Below, piece by piece: positions 9,392 to 19,715 of a stretch of 64,000 nt of DNA. This stretch comes from DATARH01 sp963778385 (GTDB lineage Bacteria > Pseudomonadota > Alphaproteobacteria > ATCC43930 > CGMCC-115725). Every line of letters begins with the position of its first letter. Position 1 is the first letter of the stretch. The stretch covers positions 124,001-188,000 of the forward strand of contig CAVZUA010000002.1 in NCBI GenBank assembly GCA_963778385.1, written 5' to 3'. Under the pieces are notes generated by a model. That model made no database searches and was not told the DNA's origin. It worked only from the letters and a program-made list of their open reading frames with translations. The translations under genes and the position numbers were made by a program.

Positions 9392-10277
9392 TTATCGCCG
9401 GCCGCTCGCGGGTGGCGCCGGGTTCTCTTTGAGTTCGAGCCGCTCGATGTTGGTTTTCGCCGCGGCGTCCTCCGCGGTGCCGGGGGCGAGTTGCGATACC
9501 ATGACCCAGTCGCGCCGGGCCCCGTTGTCGTCGCCCTTAAGCCGCAGGATGTTGCCGCGTTCCAGTAAGGCCGCGACCGAGTTGGGCGCGAGGCCGATCG
9601 CCTTGTCGACATCGCCCAGCGCCGCGTCGAGCTTGCCGAGCTCGCGGTTGGCCGAGGCGCGGTAGATCAGCGCGTCGGCGCGGTTCGGGTCGCTCATCAG
9701 CACCCGGTCGAGATCGGCGGCGGCCTTGTCGTACCAGCCTTCGCTGCCGGCCGCCTCGGCGCGGTCGACCAGCAGGTCGGCGTCACCCGGCAGCAGATTT
9801 CAGCGCCGCCGTATCGGCGGCGTAGGCCCGCGCCGCATCGCCAGCGAGGAGCCAGGCCTGTGCCGCCTGCCCGAGCACCTCGGCGCGCAGCGAATTCGGC
9901 GCATGCACCATCGCCTGGGCGAGGGTTTCGAGCCGGGTCGCCCCTTCCTTGTACTGTTTGAGACCGACCAGCGCGACCGCATAGCAATGGTCTGCGGGAT
10001 GCGCGCCGCCCCGGCTCTGCCAATGCTCCGACAGGTCGCGGGCGGCGGCAGCGTCGTTCTGCGCGAGTTTCATGCATTGCTCATAGGTCGCTGCGTCGCT
10101 GGCCGCGGATTTCGGCGGACCGGACGGCTTGCGGGCAGGGGGAGTATAGGGAGGCGGCTCCGCTTTCGGCGCCGGCGCGGCGGAGATCGGCGGGCCGACC
10201 TGATCGGCGGCCCGCGTCGGGACGGCGAACCAGACGCCACACGAGAACGCACAGGCTAACGCAACGGCTCGTCTCAT
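9392..10277 (-). CDS. Secreted tetratricopeptide-repeat protein, interrupted by a one-base frameshift
   Basis: The start at 10277 is chosen because TAGGA lies six bases upstream of ATG and a signal peptide follows (MRRAVALACAFSCGVWFAVP). After a Pro-rich linker, helical repeats begin at about residue 60 (DAATYEQCMKLAQND). The first frame ends at 9783 with ALKSAAG; removing one surplus base at 9797 gives ALKLLPGDADLLVDRAEAAG and joins it to the second frame, which carries two further TPRs (ADALIYRASANRELGKLDAAL; NSVAALLERGNILRLKGD). The repaired protein is about 294 residues, probably periplasmic, with a scaffold role in protein-protein contacts. Confidence 0.78.
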
Positions 10278-10320
10278 CGACCTTCCTACATTGCCGCCGT
10301 CATCGAATAGCATACGGCCG

Positions 10321-10440
10321 TGCGTCCTTCGAGACGGCGCTTCACGCCTCCGCAGGATGATAAATGTCTGTGGATGACATCGAAAAATCCCGTCATCTTG
10401 AGGAATGGCATCAGGCCCCGTCTCGGAGGCGTAAGGACGC
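10321..10440. repeat. Intergenic palindromic repeat, family D
   Basis: Begins TGCGTCCTTCGAGACGGCG, has an internal GCAGGATGA ... CATCTTGAGG pair, and ends CGTCTCGGAGGCGTAAGGACG. It fills the gap between the divergent TPR and MBL-fold genes and is why the MBL gene start was placed downstream at 10446. Confidence 0.7.
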
Positions 10441-10445
10441 TCGTT

Positions 10446-11468
10446 ATGGCCATTACCGCCGCCAAACCATTTGAAGCGCCGACCGTGCAGTCGCTGTCGG
10501 TGCGGCTGGTCGTCGATTTATACCATGACATCTTCATGCCGAAGGCCGAGCACCCGTTCTGCCGGATCGAGCATGTCGGCCGCATGCCCGGCCGCGAAAA
10601 GGAAACCTTCGCCTGCGAGTGGGGTCTGTCGCTGCACCTCGAATCAGAGGCGTCCGGGCGGCGGCATCAATATCTGCTCGATTTCGGCTTCACCCCCGAG
10701 GTGCTGAACCGCAATTTCGACCTGCTCGGGATTGCGCCCGACAAGCTCGACGGGCTGATCCTCAGCCATTCGCACCGCGACCATTACGGCGGGATGGTGG
10801 GTTTCGTCGAGCGCTACCGGCCTGGGCTGCACGACGACATCAAGCTCTATACCGGCGCGGGCGACCTGACCTTCCGCGAGAAATGGACCGGCGCGCGCGG
10901 CGGCGACCCGATCTCGGTCGGTGCGCTCGATGGCGAGGCGCTGGAGGTGGCGCATGTCGAGACGGTGTGCTGCGAGCATGCGCACGCACTGGCCAAGGGA
11001 CCAAGCGGCCCGTTCACCAGCGGCCCGATCGCCTGGCAGTCGTTCGAAAAGGTGACCCCGACGACGCTGGTCGAGCCGACCCCCCTCGACCATTTCAGTG
11101 ACGCCGAGCGCCGCGGCCGGCTGGTGCTCGACAAGCACCCGGACGAGCATGCCACCTGCTATGTCGTGCAAGGGCGCGGGTTGGTGGTGATCTCGTCCTG
11201 TGGGCATTGCGGCATCGTCAATACGGTCAAGACCGCGCAGGCGGTCTCCGGGGTCGAGAAGCTGCACGCGGTGATCGGCGGGTTTCATCTCGGCGCCGCG
11301 CCGGCGGATTATATCGAACACACGGTCGCCGAATTGAAAGCGCTGGCGCCCGACGTGGTCGTGCCGATGCACTGCACCGGCCGACCGTTCATCGACGCCG
11401 CGGTGCGCGCCATGCCGAACCAGGTCGTGCAGTCGAGCACGGGCAGCCGCTTCACGTTCGGCGTGTGA
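10446..11468 (+). CDS. MBL-fold metallo-hydrolase, DHPP-synthase-like
   Basis: 340 residues from ATG at 10446; an upstream extension would lie inside a palindromic repeat and is rejected. The metal motif HSHRDH at residues 108-113 is the metallo-beta-lactamase HxHxDH. The C-terminal VISSCGHCGIVNT and GGFHLG segments are typical of the archaeal/bacterial 7,8-dihydropterin-6-methyl-4-(beta-D-ribofuranosyl)-aminobenzene-5'-phosphate synthase branch. In bacteria these proteins act as general hydrolases of unknown substrate. It lies upstream of the racemase and importer operon, separated by a palindrome. Confidence 0.82.
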   Translation: MAITAAKPFEAPTVQSLSVRLVVDLYHDIFMPKAEHPFCRIEHVGRMPGREKETFACEWGLSLHLESEASGRRHQYLLDFGFTPEVLNRNFDLLGIAPDKLDGLILSHSHRDHYGGMVGFVERYRPGLHDDIKLYTGAGDLTFREKWTGARGGDPISVGALDGEALEVAHVETVCCEHAHALAKGPSGPFTSGPIAWQSFEKVTPTTLVEPTPLDHFSDAERRGRLVLDKHPDEHATCYVVQGRGLVVISSCGHCGIVNTVKTAQAVSGVEKLHAVIGGFHLGAAPADYIEHTVAELKALAPDVVVPMHCTGRPFIDAAVRAMPNQVVQSSTGSRFTFGV

Positions 11469-11477
11469 TTTAATTTC

Positions 11478-11554
11478 GTCACCCCCGCGCAGGCGGGGGT
11501 CCAGGGCCGCGGCAACGTCACTCGCCCTGGATTCCCGCTTTCGCGGGAACGACG
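11478..11554. repeat. Intergenic palindromic repeat, family B
   Basis: Two hairpins, CCCCCGCGCAGGCGGGGG and TTCCCGCTTTCGCGGGAA, separated by about 30 bp. A near-identical copy is at 38216-38293. It lies directly before the racemase gene. Confidence 0.85.
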
Positions 11555-11566
11555 AAGGAGTGGACA

Positions 11567-12373
11567 ATGCGCCTGTTCTACCAGAGCCTTGGCGCGAGCC
11601 GCCGGTCGACCGACGGCCCCTATGCGCAAAAGCTGGCGGCGATCCTCAGCAAGGCCGCAGCGCCGGGGACGGAAATCGACGTGCGCGGCCTGGCGCCGGG
11701 GAAGGCGATCGCCGACCAGTACCGCTATCTCGAATTCCGCGACACCGGCGAAATCCTCGAAAACGGGCTCAGGGCCGAGCGCGAAGGCTATGACGCGTTC
11801 CTCATCGGCAATATCTTCGAGCCCGGCCTGCATGCGCTGCGCGAGCTGCTGAATATCCCGGTTCTCGGGCTGTGCGAGGCGTCGGTCCATCTCGCCTGCC
11901 TGATGGGCGCGCGCTTTTCGGTGGTCAACGCCAACGCAAAGTTCGCCCAGCGGGTCGGCGAGAACATCGCGGCTACCGGGCTTGCCGACCGGCTCGCCTC
12001 GATGGAGGAGATCGAAATCGAGCGCGCCGGGGAGTTCGACCGCGCCTTCGAGGACGAGAGCGCGCGGCAGGCGGTCATCGAGCGCTTCCGCGCCGCCGCG
12101 CGCCGCGGGCTCGACAACGGCGCCGAATGCGTGATCCCGGCCGGCGGCATCGTGATGACGATCCTCGCCGATGCCGGCGTCCACGAGGTCGACCGGGCAC
12201 CGGTCGTCAACGGGCTGATCGCGCTGGTCAAGATGGGCGAGCTCGCGGTCAATATGCGCAAGCTGACCGGCCATTTCACCAGCAAGCGGCTGACTTACGC
12301 GCCGCCCACCGGCGCGCTGCTCGACGATGTCCGCGCGGCCTATGGGTTCGAAATCTACCCTGGCGCGCGCTGA
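11567..12373 (+). CDS. Asp/Glu/hydantoin racemase family protein
   Basis: 268 residues. PVLGLCEASVHLACLMG carries the first candidate catalytic Cys and GAECVIPAGGIV the second, in the two-domain aspartate/glutamate racemase superfamily pattern. Members interconvert L and D amino acids, hydantoins or maleate isomers without PLP; the exact substrate is not evident. The gene precedes the peptide-importer operon (dppD start at 12528) on the same strand with a probable promoter between them, so a role in processing imported amino-acid derivatives is plausible but inferred. Confidence 0.8.
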   Translation: MRLFYQSLGASRRSTDGPYAQKLAAILSKAAAPGTEIDVRGLAPGKAIADQYRYLEFRDTGEILENGLRAEREGYDAFLIGNIFEPGLHALRELLNIPVLGLCEASVHLACLMGARFSVVNANAKFAQRVGENIAATGLADRLASMEEIEIERAGEFDRAFEDESARQAVIERFRAAARRGLDNGAECVIPAGGIVMTILADAGVHEVDRAPVVNGLIALVKMGELAVNMRKLTGHFTSKRLTYAPPTGALLDDVRAAYGFEIYPGAR

Positions 12374-12440
12374 ACTGCGGCAAATTGGCGGAATATTAGG
12401 CGGAAGGTGCTTTCCGGCTGCCAAGTAAAGAGCGCCGCAA

Positions 12441-12469
12441 TTGACAGCTATGCCGCGCATCGTTACCAA
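12441..12469 (+). promoter_or_regulatory. Candidate sigma70-type promoter for the importer operon
   Basis: TTGACA at 12441-12446 and TACCAA at 12464-12469, separated by exactly 17 bp, about 60 bp before the preferred dppD start. The -35 is perfect and the -10 is weak (3 of 6). If real, it excludes translation starts at 12441 or 12450. Confidence 0.35.
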
Positions 12470-12527
12470 CGGCGCAATAACAAGTCCTTGTCAGGATGTC
12501 GTAAGGTTTCGAGGGGGAGACGCGCTT

Positions 12528-13522
12528 TTGCCGCCCTTGCTGGAAGTCCGCAACTTGCGCACCGAGTTCCGCACCGGGGCCGGACTTGTGCGCGCCGTGG
12601 ACGGTGTGTCCTACACGGTCGATCCGGGTGAGACGGTCGCGGTGGTCGGCGAGAGCGGCTCGGGCAAATCGGTCGGCGCGCTGTCAATTCTGCGGCTCAT
12701 CCCGGACCCGCCCGGCCGCGTGGTCGGCGGCGAAGTCCTGTTCAACGGCCGCGACCTGATGAAACTCACCGAAGCCGAGATGCGCGAGGTGCGCGGCGGC
12801 GAGATCGGCATGGTGTTCCAGGAGCCGATGACCTCGCTCAACCCGGTGCTGTCGATCGGCCGGCAGATCACCGAGATGGTCGAGCAGCATCGCGGGGGCG
12901 ACCGCGCCGTCGCCGAAAAGCGCGCGCTCGAGCTGCTGGGGCTGGTCGGCATCGGCGACGCGCATCGCCGGCTCAAGCAGTACCCGCATCAGTTGTCCGG
13001 CGGCATGCGGCAGCGGGTGATGATCGCGATCGCGCTGGCCTGCGAGCCGAAGCTGATCATCGCCGACGAACCGACCACCGCGCTCGACGTGACGATCCAG
13101 GCGCAGATCCTCGAATTGATGCAGCGGTTGACACGCCAGCTCGGCGTCGCGCTGATCGTGATCACCCATAATCTCGGCATCGTCGCGCGCTACGCGCACC
13201 GGGTGAACGTGATGTATGCCGGGCGCATCGTCGAGAGCGGATCATCGGCGGCGATTTACCACGACCCGCATCATCCCTACACGATGGCGCTGCTAAAATC
13301 GGTGCCGCGTCTCGACCGGCCGCGCCAAGCGCGGCTCGACCCGATCGAGGGCCAGCCGCCCGATTTGACCCGGCTCGATCAGGGCTGCTCGTTTCGCTCG
13401 CGCTGCCGCTTCGCGGTCGAGCGCTGCAGTCTCGCTAGGCCGAGCCTCGACCCGATCGGTGCGCCGGGACAGTTCGCCGCCTGCTTCCGCAGCCACGAAC
13501 TCACCGAAGCCGGACAGGCGGC

Positions 13523-13526
<4 letters not shown>
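12528..13526 (+). CDS. dppD: Peptide ABC transporter ATP-binding protein (DppD/OppD type)
   Basis: 332 residues if started at TTG 12528, which has GGGGGAG about eight bases upstream; ATG at 12450 would add 26 residues. Walker A GESGSGKS is at residues 41-48, the ABC signature LSGGMRQR at about 156, and Walker B LIIADEPTTALD at about 176. A C-terminal oligopeptide-transporter extension has clustered Cys (GCSFRSRCRFAVERCS). It powers import with the second ATPase, whose start overlaps its stop by 4 bp (ATGA). Substrate class is inferred as peptides or similar small molecules. Confidence 0.9.
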
Positions 13527-14542
<1,016 letters not shown>

Positions 14543-14593
14543 GACAAGAAGAGTTCAACAAAAGTTGTTGGTAGGGGAAGGGTACGAGTAGAA

Positions 14594-16198
14594 ATGAGGA
14601 CGTATCGGTTACTGATGAGCGCCGGGCTCGGCTTGGCGTTGGCGCTCCCGGCATACGCGGATGAGACGCCGAAAAACGGCGGCACGCTGACCTATCTGAT
14701 CCCGGCCGACGCCCCGCCGAGTTTTGACGGGCATCGCGAAGAGACCTACGCGACGATCCACACGGTGTCGCCCTACTACTCGACGCTGATCCGCATCAAC
14801 CCGGACAACCCGTCCTCGACGACCGATTTCGTCTGCGACCTCTGCACCGAAGTGCCGAAGCCGACCGATGACGGCAAGACCTACACGTTCAAGATCAAGG
14901 ACGGCATCAAGTTTCAGGACGGCAACCCGCTCACGGCGGCGGATGTCGCGGCGAGCTGGAACGAGATCACCTTCCCACCCGAAGGCGTGCTGAGCGCACG
15001 CGGCAGCAATTTCCGTGACCTGGTGGAGAAGATCGACCAGCCCGACGATCACACGGTCGTTTTCCATTTGAAATTTTCCACCGCGGCGTTTTTGCCGGCG
15101 CTCGCCGATCCGTTCGCCTACATCTACGAGAAGAAGATCCTCGACGACCCGGCGCGCGGCCCGCACTGGTACGAGAAGAACGTCATGGGTTCCGGCCCGT
15201 TCTATTTCGACAGCTACGATGTCGGCCAAGCGATCAAGGGCAGCCGCAATCCAAACTATCATTTCAAAGGGTTGCCACACCTCGACCACATCGTCGGCAT
15301 CTTCGCGCCGAAGGAAGCGACGCGGGTGGCGGCGATCCGTTCCGACCAGGCGGCGGCCGAATTCCGCGGCCTGCCGCCATCGGCCCGCGACGAGCTGAAG
15401 AAGGAGCTGGGTGACCAGGTCGCGGTGCAGGAAAGCGACTGGAACTGCGGCAGCGACCTGTTCTTCAACGAAAAGAAGCCGCCGTTCGACGACGCCCGCG
15501 TGCGCCGCGCGCTGACCCTTGCGATCGACCGCTGGGGCGGCTCGCAGGCGCTGTCGAAGATCGCCATCGTCAAGACCGTCGGCGGCATCGCGTTCCCCGG
15601 CTCACCGATGGCCGCGACGACCGACGAACTCAAACAGATGGCCGGGTTCTGGCCCGACATCGATAAGTCGCGCGCCGAGGCGAAAAAGCTGCTCAAGGAA
15701 GCCGGACAGGAAAACCTCAGCTTCGAACTGCTCAACCGCGACGTCGACCAGCCCTACAAATATGTCGGCATCTGGCTGGTCGATCAGTGGGCCAAGATCG
15801 GCGTCAAGGTTGTCCAGAAGGTGGTGCCGACCGGTCCCTGGTTCGCGGCGATGCGTTCGGGCGAGTTCCAGGTCGTGCACTATCCGATCTGTCACAGCGT
15901 GGTGAACCCGGTGCTCGACGTGCAGCCCTATCTGCCGGGCAGCCAGGAAAACATGGGCGGCGCGCCCGACCCGAAATCAAACGAGCTTTACGAGAAGGTG
16001 CTGCACGAGACCGACCCGGCCAAGCAGCACAGCGCGATGGTCGAGTTCGAAAAATACATCATGGACACTCAGGCGCATGCGACGCAGGTGATCTGGTGGA
16101 ACCGCATCCTGCCGTACCGCGCCTATGTCAAGGGCTGGAAGATCAGCCCCAGCCATTACATCAACATGGATTTGGCATCGGTGTGGCTCGATAAGTAG
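14594..16198 (+). CDS. Peptide ABC transporter substrate-binding protein, copy 1 of 5
   Basis: 534 residues with an N-terminal signal peptide cut near LALPAYADE, so periplasmic. SBP_bac_5 (DppA/OppA) fold. The mature start ETPKNGGTLTYLIPADAPP is shared by all five copies. Cys81 and Cys84 form a CDLC motif; Cys285 (DWNCG) and Cys433 (PICHSVVNP) are two more conserved cysteines. Family proteins capture a ligand and deliver it to the DppBC-type permease. It starts 51 bp after dppF with a GGGGAAGGG-type ribosome site. It differs from copies 3-5 at the second Cys region (YPICH instead of A/G-NC). Confidence 0.92.
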   Translation: MRTYRLLMSAGLGLALALPAYADETPKNGGTLTYLIPADAPPSFDGHREETYATIHTVSPYYSTLIRINPDNPSSTTDFVCDLCTEVPKPTDDGKTYTFKIKDGIKFQDGNPLTAADVAASWNEITFPPEGVLSARGSNFRDLVEKIDQPDDHTVVFHLKFSTAAFLPALADPFAYIYEKKILDDPARGPHWYEKNVMGSGPFYFDSYDVGQAIKGSRNPNYHFKGLPHLDHIVGIFAPKEATRVAAIRSDQAAAEFRGLPPSARDELKKELGDQVAVQESDWNCGSDLFFNEKKPPFDDARVRRALTLAIDRWGGSQALSKIAIVKTVGGIAFPGSPMAATTDELKQMAGFWPDIDKSRAEAKKLLKEAGQENLSFELLNRDVDQPYKYVGIWLVDQWAKIGVKVVQKVVPTGPWFAAMRSGEFQVVHYPICHSVVNPVLDVQPYLPGSQENMGGAPDPKSNELYEKVLHETDPAKQHSAMVEFEKYIMDTQAHATQVIWWNRILPYRAYVKGWKISPSHYINMDLASVWLDK

Positions 16199-16216
16199 GA
16201 ATTTAGAACTTCTAAA

Positions 16217-16297
16217 AGGCGCCTTGGCCGGACTTGATCCGGCCATCCACGAATAAGCGGAGACTATTCGTGGACCCGCGGGTCAGCCCGGGGGATG
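16217..16297. repeat. Intercistronic palindromic repeat, family A
   Basis: Two nested hairpins: GGCCGGA/TCCGGCC (16226-16244) and a perfect 10-bp stem TCCACGAATA/TATTCGTGGA (16246-16274). The reverse complement matches the copy at 5947-6026. It lies between binding-protein copies 1 and 2 inside the operon, where it could stabilise or partially terminate mRNA. Confidence 0.8.
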
Positions 16298-16338
16298 CGG
16301 TAACGGGCATCAAAAAGAGTGCGAGCAGGGAGAGGCAA

Positions 16339-17946
16339 ATGCGCTGGAGAATGCGGCTGGTTGCGGCAATCCCGGTCGCACTGTGCCTTGCGTCATCGTT
16401 GCAGCCCGTGGCCGCGGACGAGACCCCGAAGCGCGGCGGCACGCTCACCTACATGATCCCCGCCGATGCGCCGCCGAGCTTTGACGGCCACAAGGAAAGC
16501 ACCTTCGCCACGGTGCATGCCTTTGCACCGTTCTACAGCCTGCTGGTGCGTATCAACCCGGACAATCCGGCCTCGACCACCGACATCGTCTGCGATCTCT
16601 GCACCGAGATGACGACGAGCGAGGACGGCAAGGTCTGGACCTTCAAGATCAGGCAGGGCGTCAAGTTCCACGACGGCTCGCTGCTTACCGCGGACGACAT
16701 CGCCGCCAGCTTCAACATGATCGTCTTCCCGCCGGCCGGGGTGCTGAGCCCGCGCGTCGGCAATCTGATGATGGTGGACAAGATCGAGGCGCCGGATCCC
16801 GGAACGGTCGTCATCCGCCTCAAATTCGCGACCAAGGCCTTCCTGCCGGCGCTCGCGAGCCCGTTCAACTGGGTCTACAAGAAAGCGATCCTCGGCCAGG
16901 ACCCGCACTGGTACGAGAAAAACGTGATGGGCACCGGTCCCTTCAAATTCATCGGCTACGAGACCGGCCAATCGGTCACCGGCACCCGCAATCCGGATTA
17001 TTACGATCCCAAGCTTCCCTATCTCGATGGTTTCACGGCGATCTATGCCGACAAGGAAGCAACGCGCGTCGCGGCGATCCGCAGCGATCGCGCGGCGCTG
17101 GAATTCCGCGGCATGCCGCCCTCATCGCGCGACGAGCTGGTCAGCGCGCTGGGCGACCAGATCACGGTGCAGGAAGGCGATTGGGACGTCGGCAGCGCGG
17201 TTACGATCAATCACGAAAAGAAGCCGTTCGACGATGTCCGGGTGCGCCGCGCGCTGACCCTGGCGATCGACCGCTGGGGCGGCGCGCCGCCTTTGTCGAG
17301 GATCGCCATCGTACAGACGGTGGGCGGCCTGGCGTTCCCCGGCTCGCCGCTTGCCGCGAGCAAGGAGGAGCTGCAGCAGATCGCCGGATACTGGCCCGAC
17401 GCGGAGAAATCGCGCGCCGAGGCGCGGCGTCTGCTCAGGGAGGCGGGGGCGGAAAATCTCAGCTTCGAACTGCTCAACCGCAATGTCGACCAGCCCTACA
17501 AATATGTCGGCATCTGGCTGGTCGACCAGTGGAGCAAAGTCGGGCTGAAGGTGACGCAGAAGATGGTCCCGACCAGCCTGTGGTTCGAGAACATGCGCAA
17601 GGGGGATTTCGAGGTCGTCGTCGAAGCGCCCGGTTACGGCATCGTCAACCCGGTGGTCGACATCCAGAAATTCCTGCCGGCCTCGCTCGAAGGCGAAAAC
17701 TACGCGCGCTACGAAGACAAAAAGGCCGTCGAGCTTTACGAGCAGGTGCTGCACGAGAACGATCCCGTCAAGCAGCGCGCCGAGATGCGCGCCTTCGAGA
17801 CCTACATGCTCGACACCCAGGCGCATGCGATGTGGGTGCTGTGGTGGCACCGCATCGTGCCGTACCGCGCCTATGTGAAGGGGTGGAAGATCACGCCCAC
17901 CCATTTCATCAACATGGATATGGCCAGGATCTGGCTCGACAAGTGA
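16339..17946 (+). CDS. Peptide ABC transporter substrate-binding protein, copy 2 of 5
   Basis: 535 residues from ATG at 16339 with AGGGAGAGG just upstream; an in-frame extension to 16234 would run through a palindromic repeat and is rejected. Signal peptide ends near LQPVAADE. The CDLC motif is kept, but the two downstream cysteines seen in the other copies are both replaced: residue 284 is Val (GDWDVGS) and residue 432 is Gly (EAPGYGIVNP). This is the most divergent copy and may bind a different ligand. It is otherwise collinear with copies 1 and 3-5 over its whole length. Confidence 0.9.
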   Translation: MRWRMRLVAAIPVALCLASSLQPVAADETPKRGGTLTYMIPADAPPSFDGHKESTFATVHAFAPFYSLLVRINPDNPASTTDIVCDLCTEMTTSEDGKVWTFKIRQGVKFHDGSLLTADDIAASFNMIVFPPAGVLSPRVGNLMMVDKIEAPDPGTVVIRLKFATKAFLPALASPFNWVYKKAILGQDPHWYEKNVMGTGPFKFIGYETGQSVTGTRNPDYYDPKLPYLDGFTAIYADKEATRVAAIRSDRAALEFRGMPPSSRDELVSALGDQITVQEGDWDVGSAVTINHEKKPFDDVRVRRALTLAIDRWGGAPPLSRIAIVQTVGGLAFPGSPLAASKEELQQIAGYWPDAEKSRAEARRLLREAGAENLSFELLNRNVDQPYKYVGIWLVDQWSKVGLKVTQKMVPTSLWFENMRKGDFEVVVEAPGYGIVNPVVDIQKFLPASLEGENYARYEDKKAVELYEQVLHENDPVKQRAEMRAFETYMLDTQAHAMWVLWWHRIVPYRAYVKGWKITPTHFINMDMARIWLDK

Positions 17947-17958
17947 ACAATGGAAAAA

Positions 17959-18042
17959 GGCCCACCCCGGCGCAGGCCGGGACCCAGTTGTCCCGCGTAA
18001 CAGCGGCTGATCGATGGGCCCCGGCCTTCGCCGGGGTGGGCC
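17959..18042. repeat. Intercistronic palindromic repeat, family C
   Basis: Outer arms GGCCCACCCCGGCG and CGCCGGGGTGGGCC are a perfect 14-bp inverted repeat; an inner CCGGCGCAGGCCGG hairpin lies in the left arm. Similar elements are at 36490-36567 and 58945-59026. It separates binding-protein copies 2 and 3. Confidence 0.85.
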
Positions 18043-18071
18043 GACGAGAACGCGCGATCGGGAGTGAAACG

Positions 18072-19670
18072 ATGCGAAGAACATTATGGTGCGCCGCGGC
18101 AATCGCGGCCTTTGCCGCCGCGGCGCCCGTGCTGGCGGACGAGACGCCGAAACGCGGCGGCACCCTCACCTACCTGATCCCGGCCGACGCGCCGCCGAGC
18201 TTTGACGGCCACCGCGAGGCCACCTATGCGACGGTGCACGCGACCGCGCCGTTCTACAGCGTGCTGATCCGCATCAACCCGCAGAACCCATCATCGACCA
18301 CGGATTTCGTCTGCGATCTGTGCAACGAGATGCCGAAGCCGACCGACGACGGCAAGACCTACACTGTCAAGATCCGCGACGGGGTGAAGTTCCACGACGG
18401 CTCGCCGCTCACCGCCGCCGACGTCGCGGCGAGCTGGCAGGAGATCATCAGCCCGCCCGAAGGCAAGACCAGCGCCCGCCAGGCCTTTTACACGATGGTC
18501 GACAAGGTCGAGGCTCCCGACGCCTCGACGGTGGTCTTCCGCCTCAAATTCGCCACGACGGCGTTCCTGCCGGCGCTCGCCGACCCGTTCGCCTACATTT
18601 ACGAAAAGGCGATCCTCGACAAGGACCCGCGCTGGTACGAGAAGAACGTGATGGGCTCCGGCCCGTTCAAGTTTGTCAGCTACGAGGCCGGACAATCGGT
18701 CAAGGGAGAGCGCAGCCCCGACTACTATCATAAGGGGTTGCCGTATCTTGACGGCTTCACGGCGATCTTCGCGCCCAAGCTGGCGACGCGTGTCGACGCG
18801 ATCCGCGCCGACAACGCGGCGATGGAGTTCCGCAGCGAACCGCCCTCCGCGCGCGACCAGCTCGTCAAAGAACTCGGCGACAAGATCGCGGTGCAGGAGA
18901 GCGACTGGAACTGCGGCAACCTGCTCACCTACAACCACAAAAGAAAGCCGTTCGACGATGTCCGGGTGCGACGGGCGTTGTCGTTGGCGATCGACCAGTG
19001 GAAGGGCGGCCCGGCGCTGTCGAAGATCGCGATCGTGCGCACTGTCGCCGGCATCGTCTTTCCCGGTTCGCCGCTCGCCGCGACCAAGGAGGAACTACAG
19101 CAAATCCCCGGCTTCTGGCCCGATATCGAAAAATCCCGCACCGAGGCCCGGCGGCTGTTGAAGGAGGCCGGGCAGGAGAACCTGACGTTCGAAATGCTCA
19201 ACCGCGATGTCGACCAGCCCTTCAAGTACATGGGTACGTTCGTCGTCGACGAGTGGAGCAAGATCGGCGTCAAGGTCACGCAAAAGGTCGTGCCCACCGG
19301 CCCCTGGTTCGAAGGCATGCGCACCGGCAATTTCGACGTGACGATGGAGGCCAACTGCCAGAGCGTCGTCAACCCGCCGCTCGATGTCGCCAAATACCTG
19401 CCGCATACCGTGTTCACCGAGAATTACGGCGGCTACGAGGACGACCACGAGATCGAGCTCTATAACGCGATGCTGCACGAGCCCGACCCAGCCAAGCAAC
19501 GTGTCGCGATGCGCGCCTTCGAGAAATGGGTGCTTGACGACCAGGCGCATGAATTGCCGCTGACCTTCTGGTATCGGATAGTGCCGTATCGCTCTTATGT
19601 GAAAGGCTGGAAGATCAGCCCGAGCCATTTCGTCAATCAGGACCTGGCAACGATCTGGCTCGACAAATAG
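18072..19670 (+). CDS. Peptide ABC transporter substrate-binding protein, copy 3 of 5
   Basis: 532 residues from ATG at 18072 preceded by GGGAGTG. Signal peptide MRRTLWCAAAIAAFAAAAPV ends near VLADE. It keeps CDLC (as CDLCNEM), DWNCG and ANCQSVVNP, thus all four conserved cysteines. The ligand-domain sequence is closest by eye to copy 5. The open frame extends far upstream over copy 2 in another phase, which is only a GC-rich artefact. Periplasmic receptor for the shared DppBC-like permease encoded at 23019-24921. Confidence 0.91.
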   Translation: MRRTLWCAAAIAAFAAAAPVLADETPKRGGTLTYLIPADAPPSFDGHREATYATVHATAPFYSVLIRINPQNPSSTTDFVCDLCNEMPKPTDDGKTYTVKIRDGVKFHDGSPLTAADVAASWQEIISPPEGKTSARQAFYTMVDKVEAPDASTVVFRLKFATTAFLPALADPFAYIYEKAILDKDPRWYEKNVMGSGPFKFVSYEAGQSVKGERSPDYYHKGLPYLDGFTAIFAPKLATRVDAIRADNAAMEFRSEPPSARDQLVKELGDKIAVQESDWNCGNLLTYNHKRKPFDDVRVRRALSLAIDQWKGGPALSKIAIVRTVAGIVFPGSPLAATKEELQQIPGFWPDIEKSRTEARRLLKEAGQENLTFEMLNRDVDQPFKYMGTFVVDEWSKIGVKVTQKVVPTGPWFEGMRTGNFDVTMEANCQSVVNPPLDVAKYLPHTVFTENYGGYEDDHEIELYNAMLHEPDPAKQRVAMRAFEKWVLDDQAHELPLTFWYRIVPYRSYVKGWKISPSHFVNQDLATIWLDK

Positions 19671-19715
19671 ACTGACAGAAAAATCCACAAGAATTTCATG
19701 AACAGGGGAAGTGAA

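Noticed and set aside
10320..10445. N-terminal extension of the MBL-fold protein to 10320.
   Set aside because: The extension translates a palindromic repeat and is not similar to the family.
17181..18071. Upstream extension of binding-protein copy 3 through copy 2.
   Set aside because: It is in another frame over copy 2 and a palindromic repeat; the signal peptide and ribosome site place the start at 18072.
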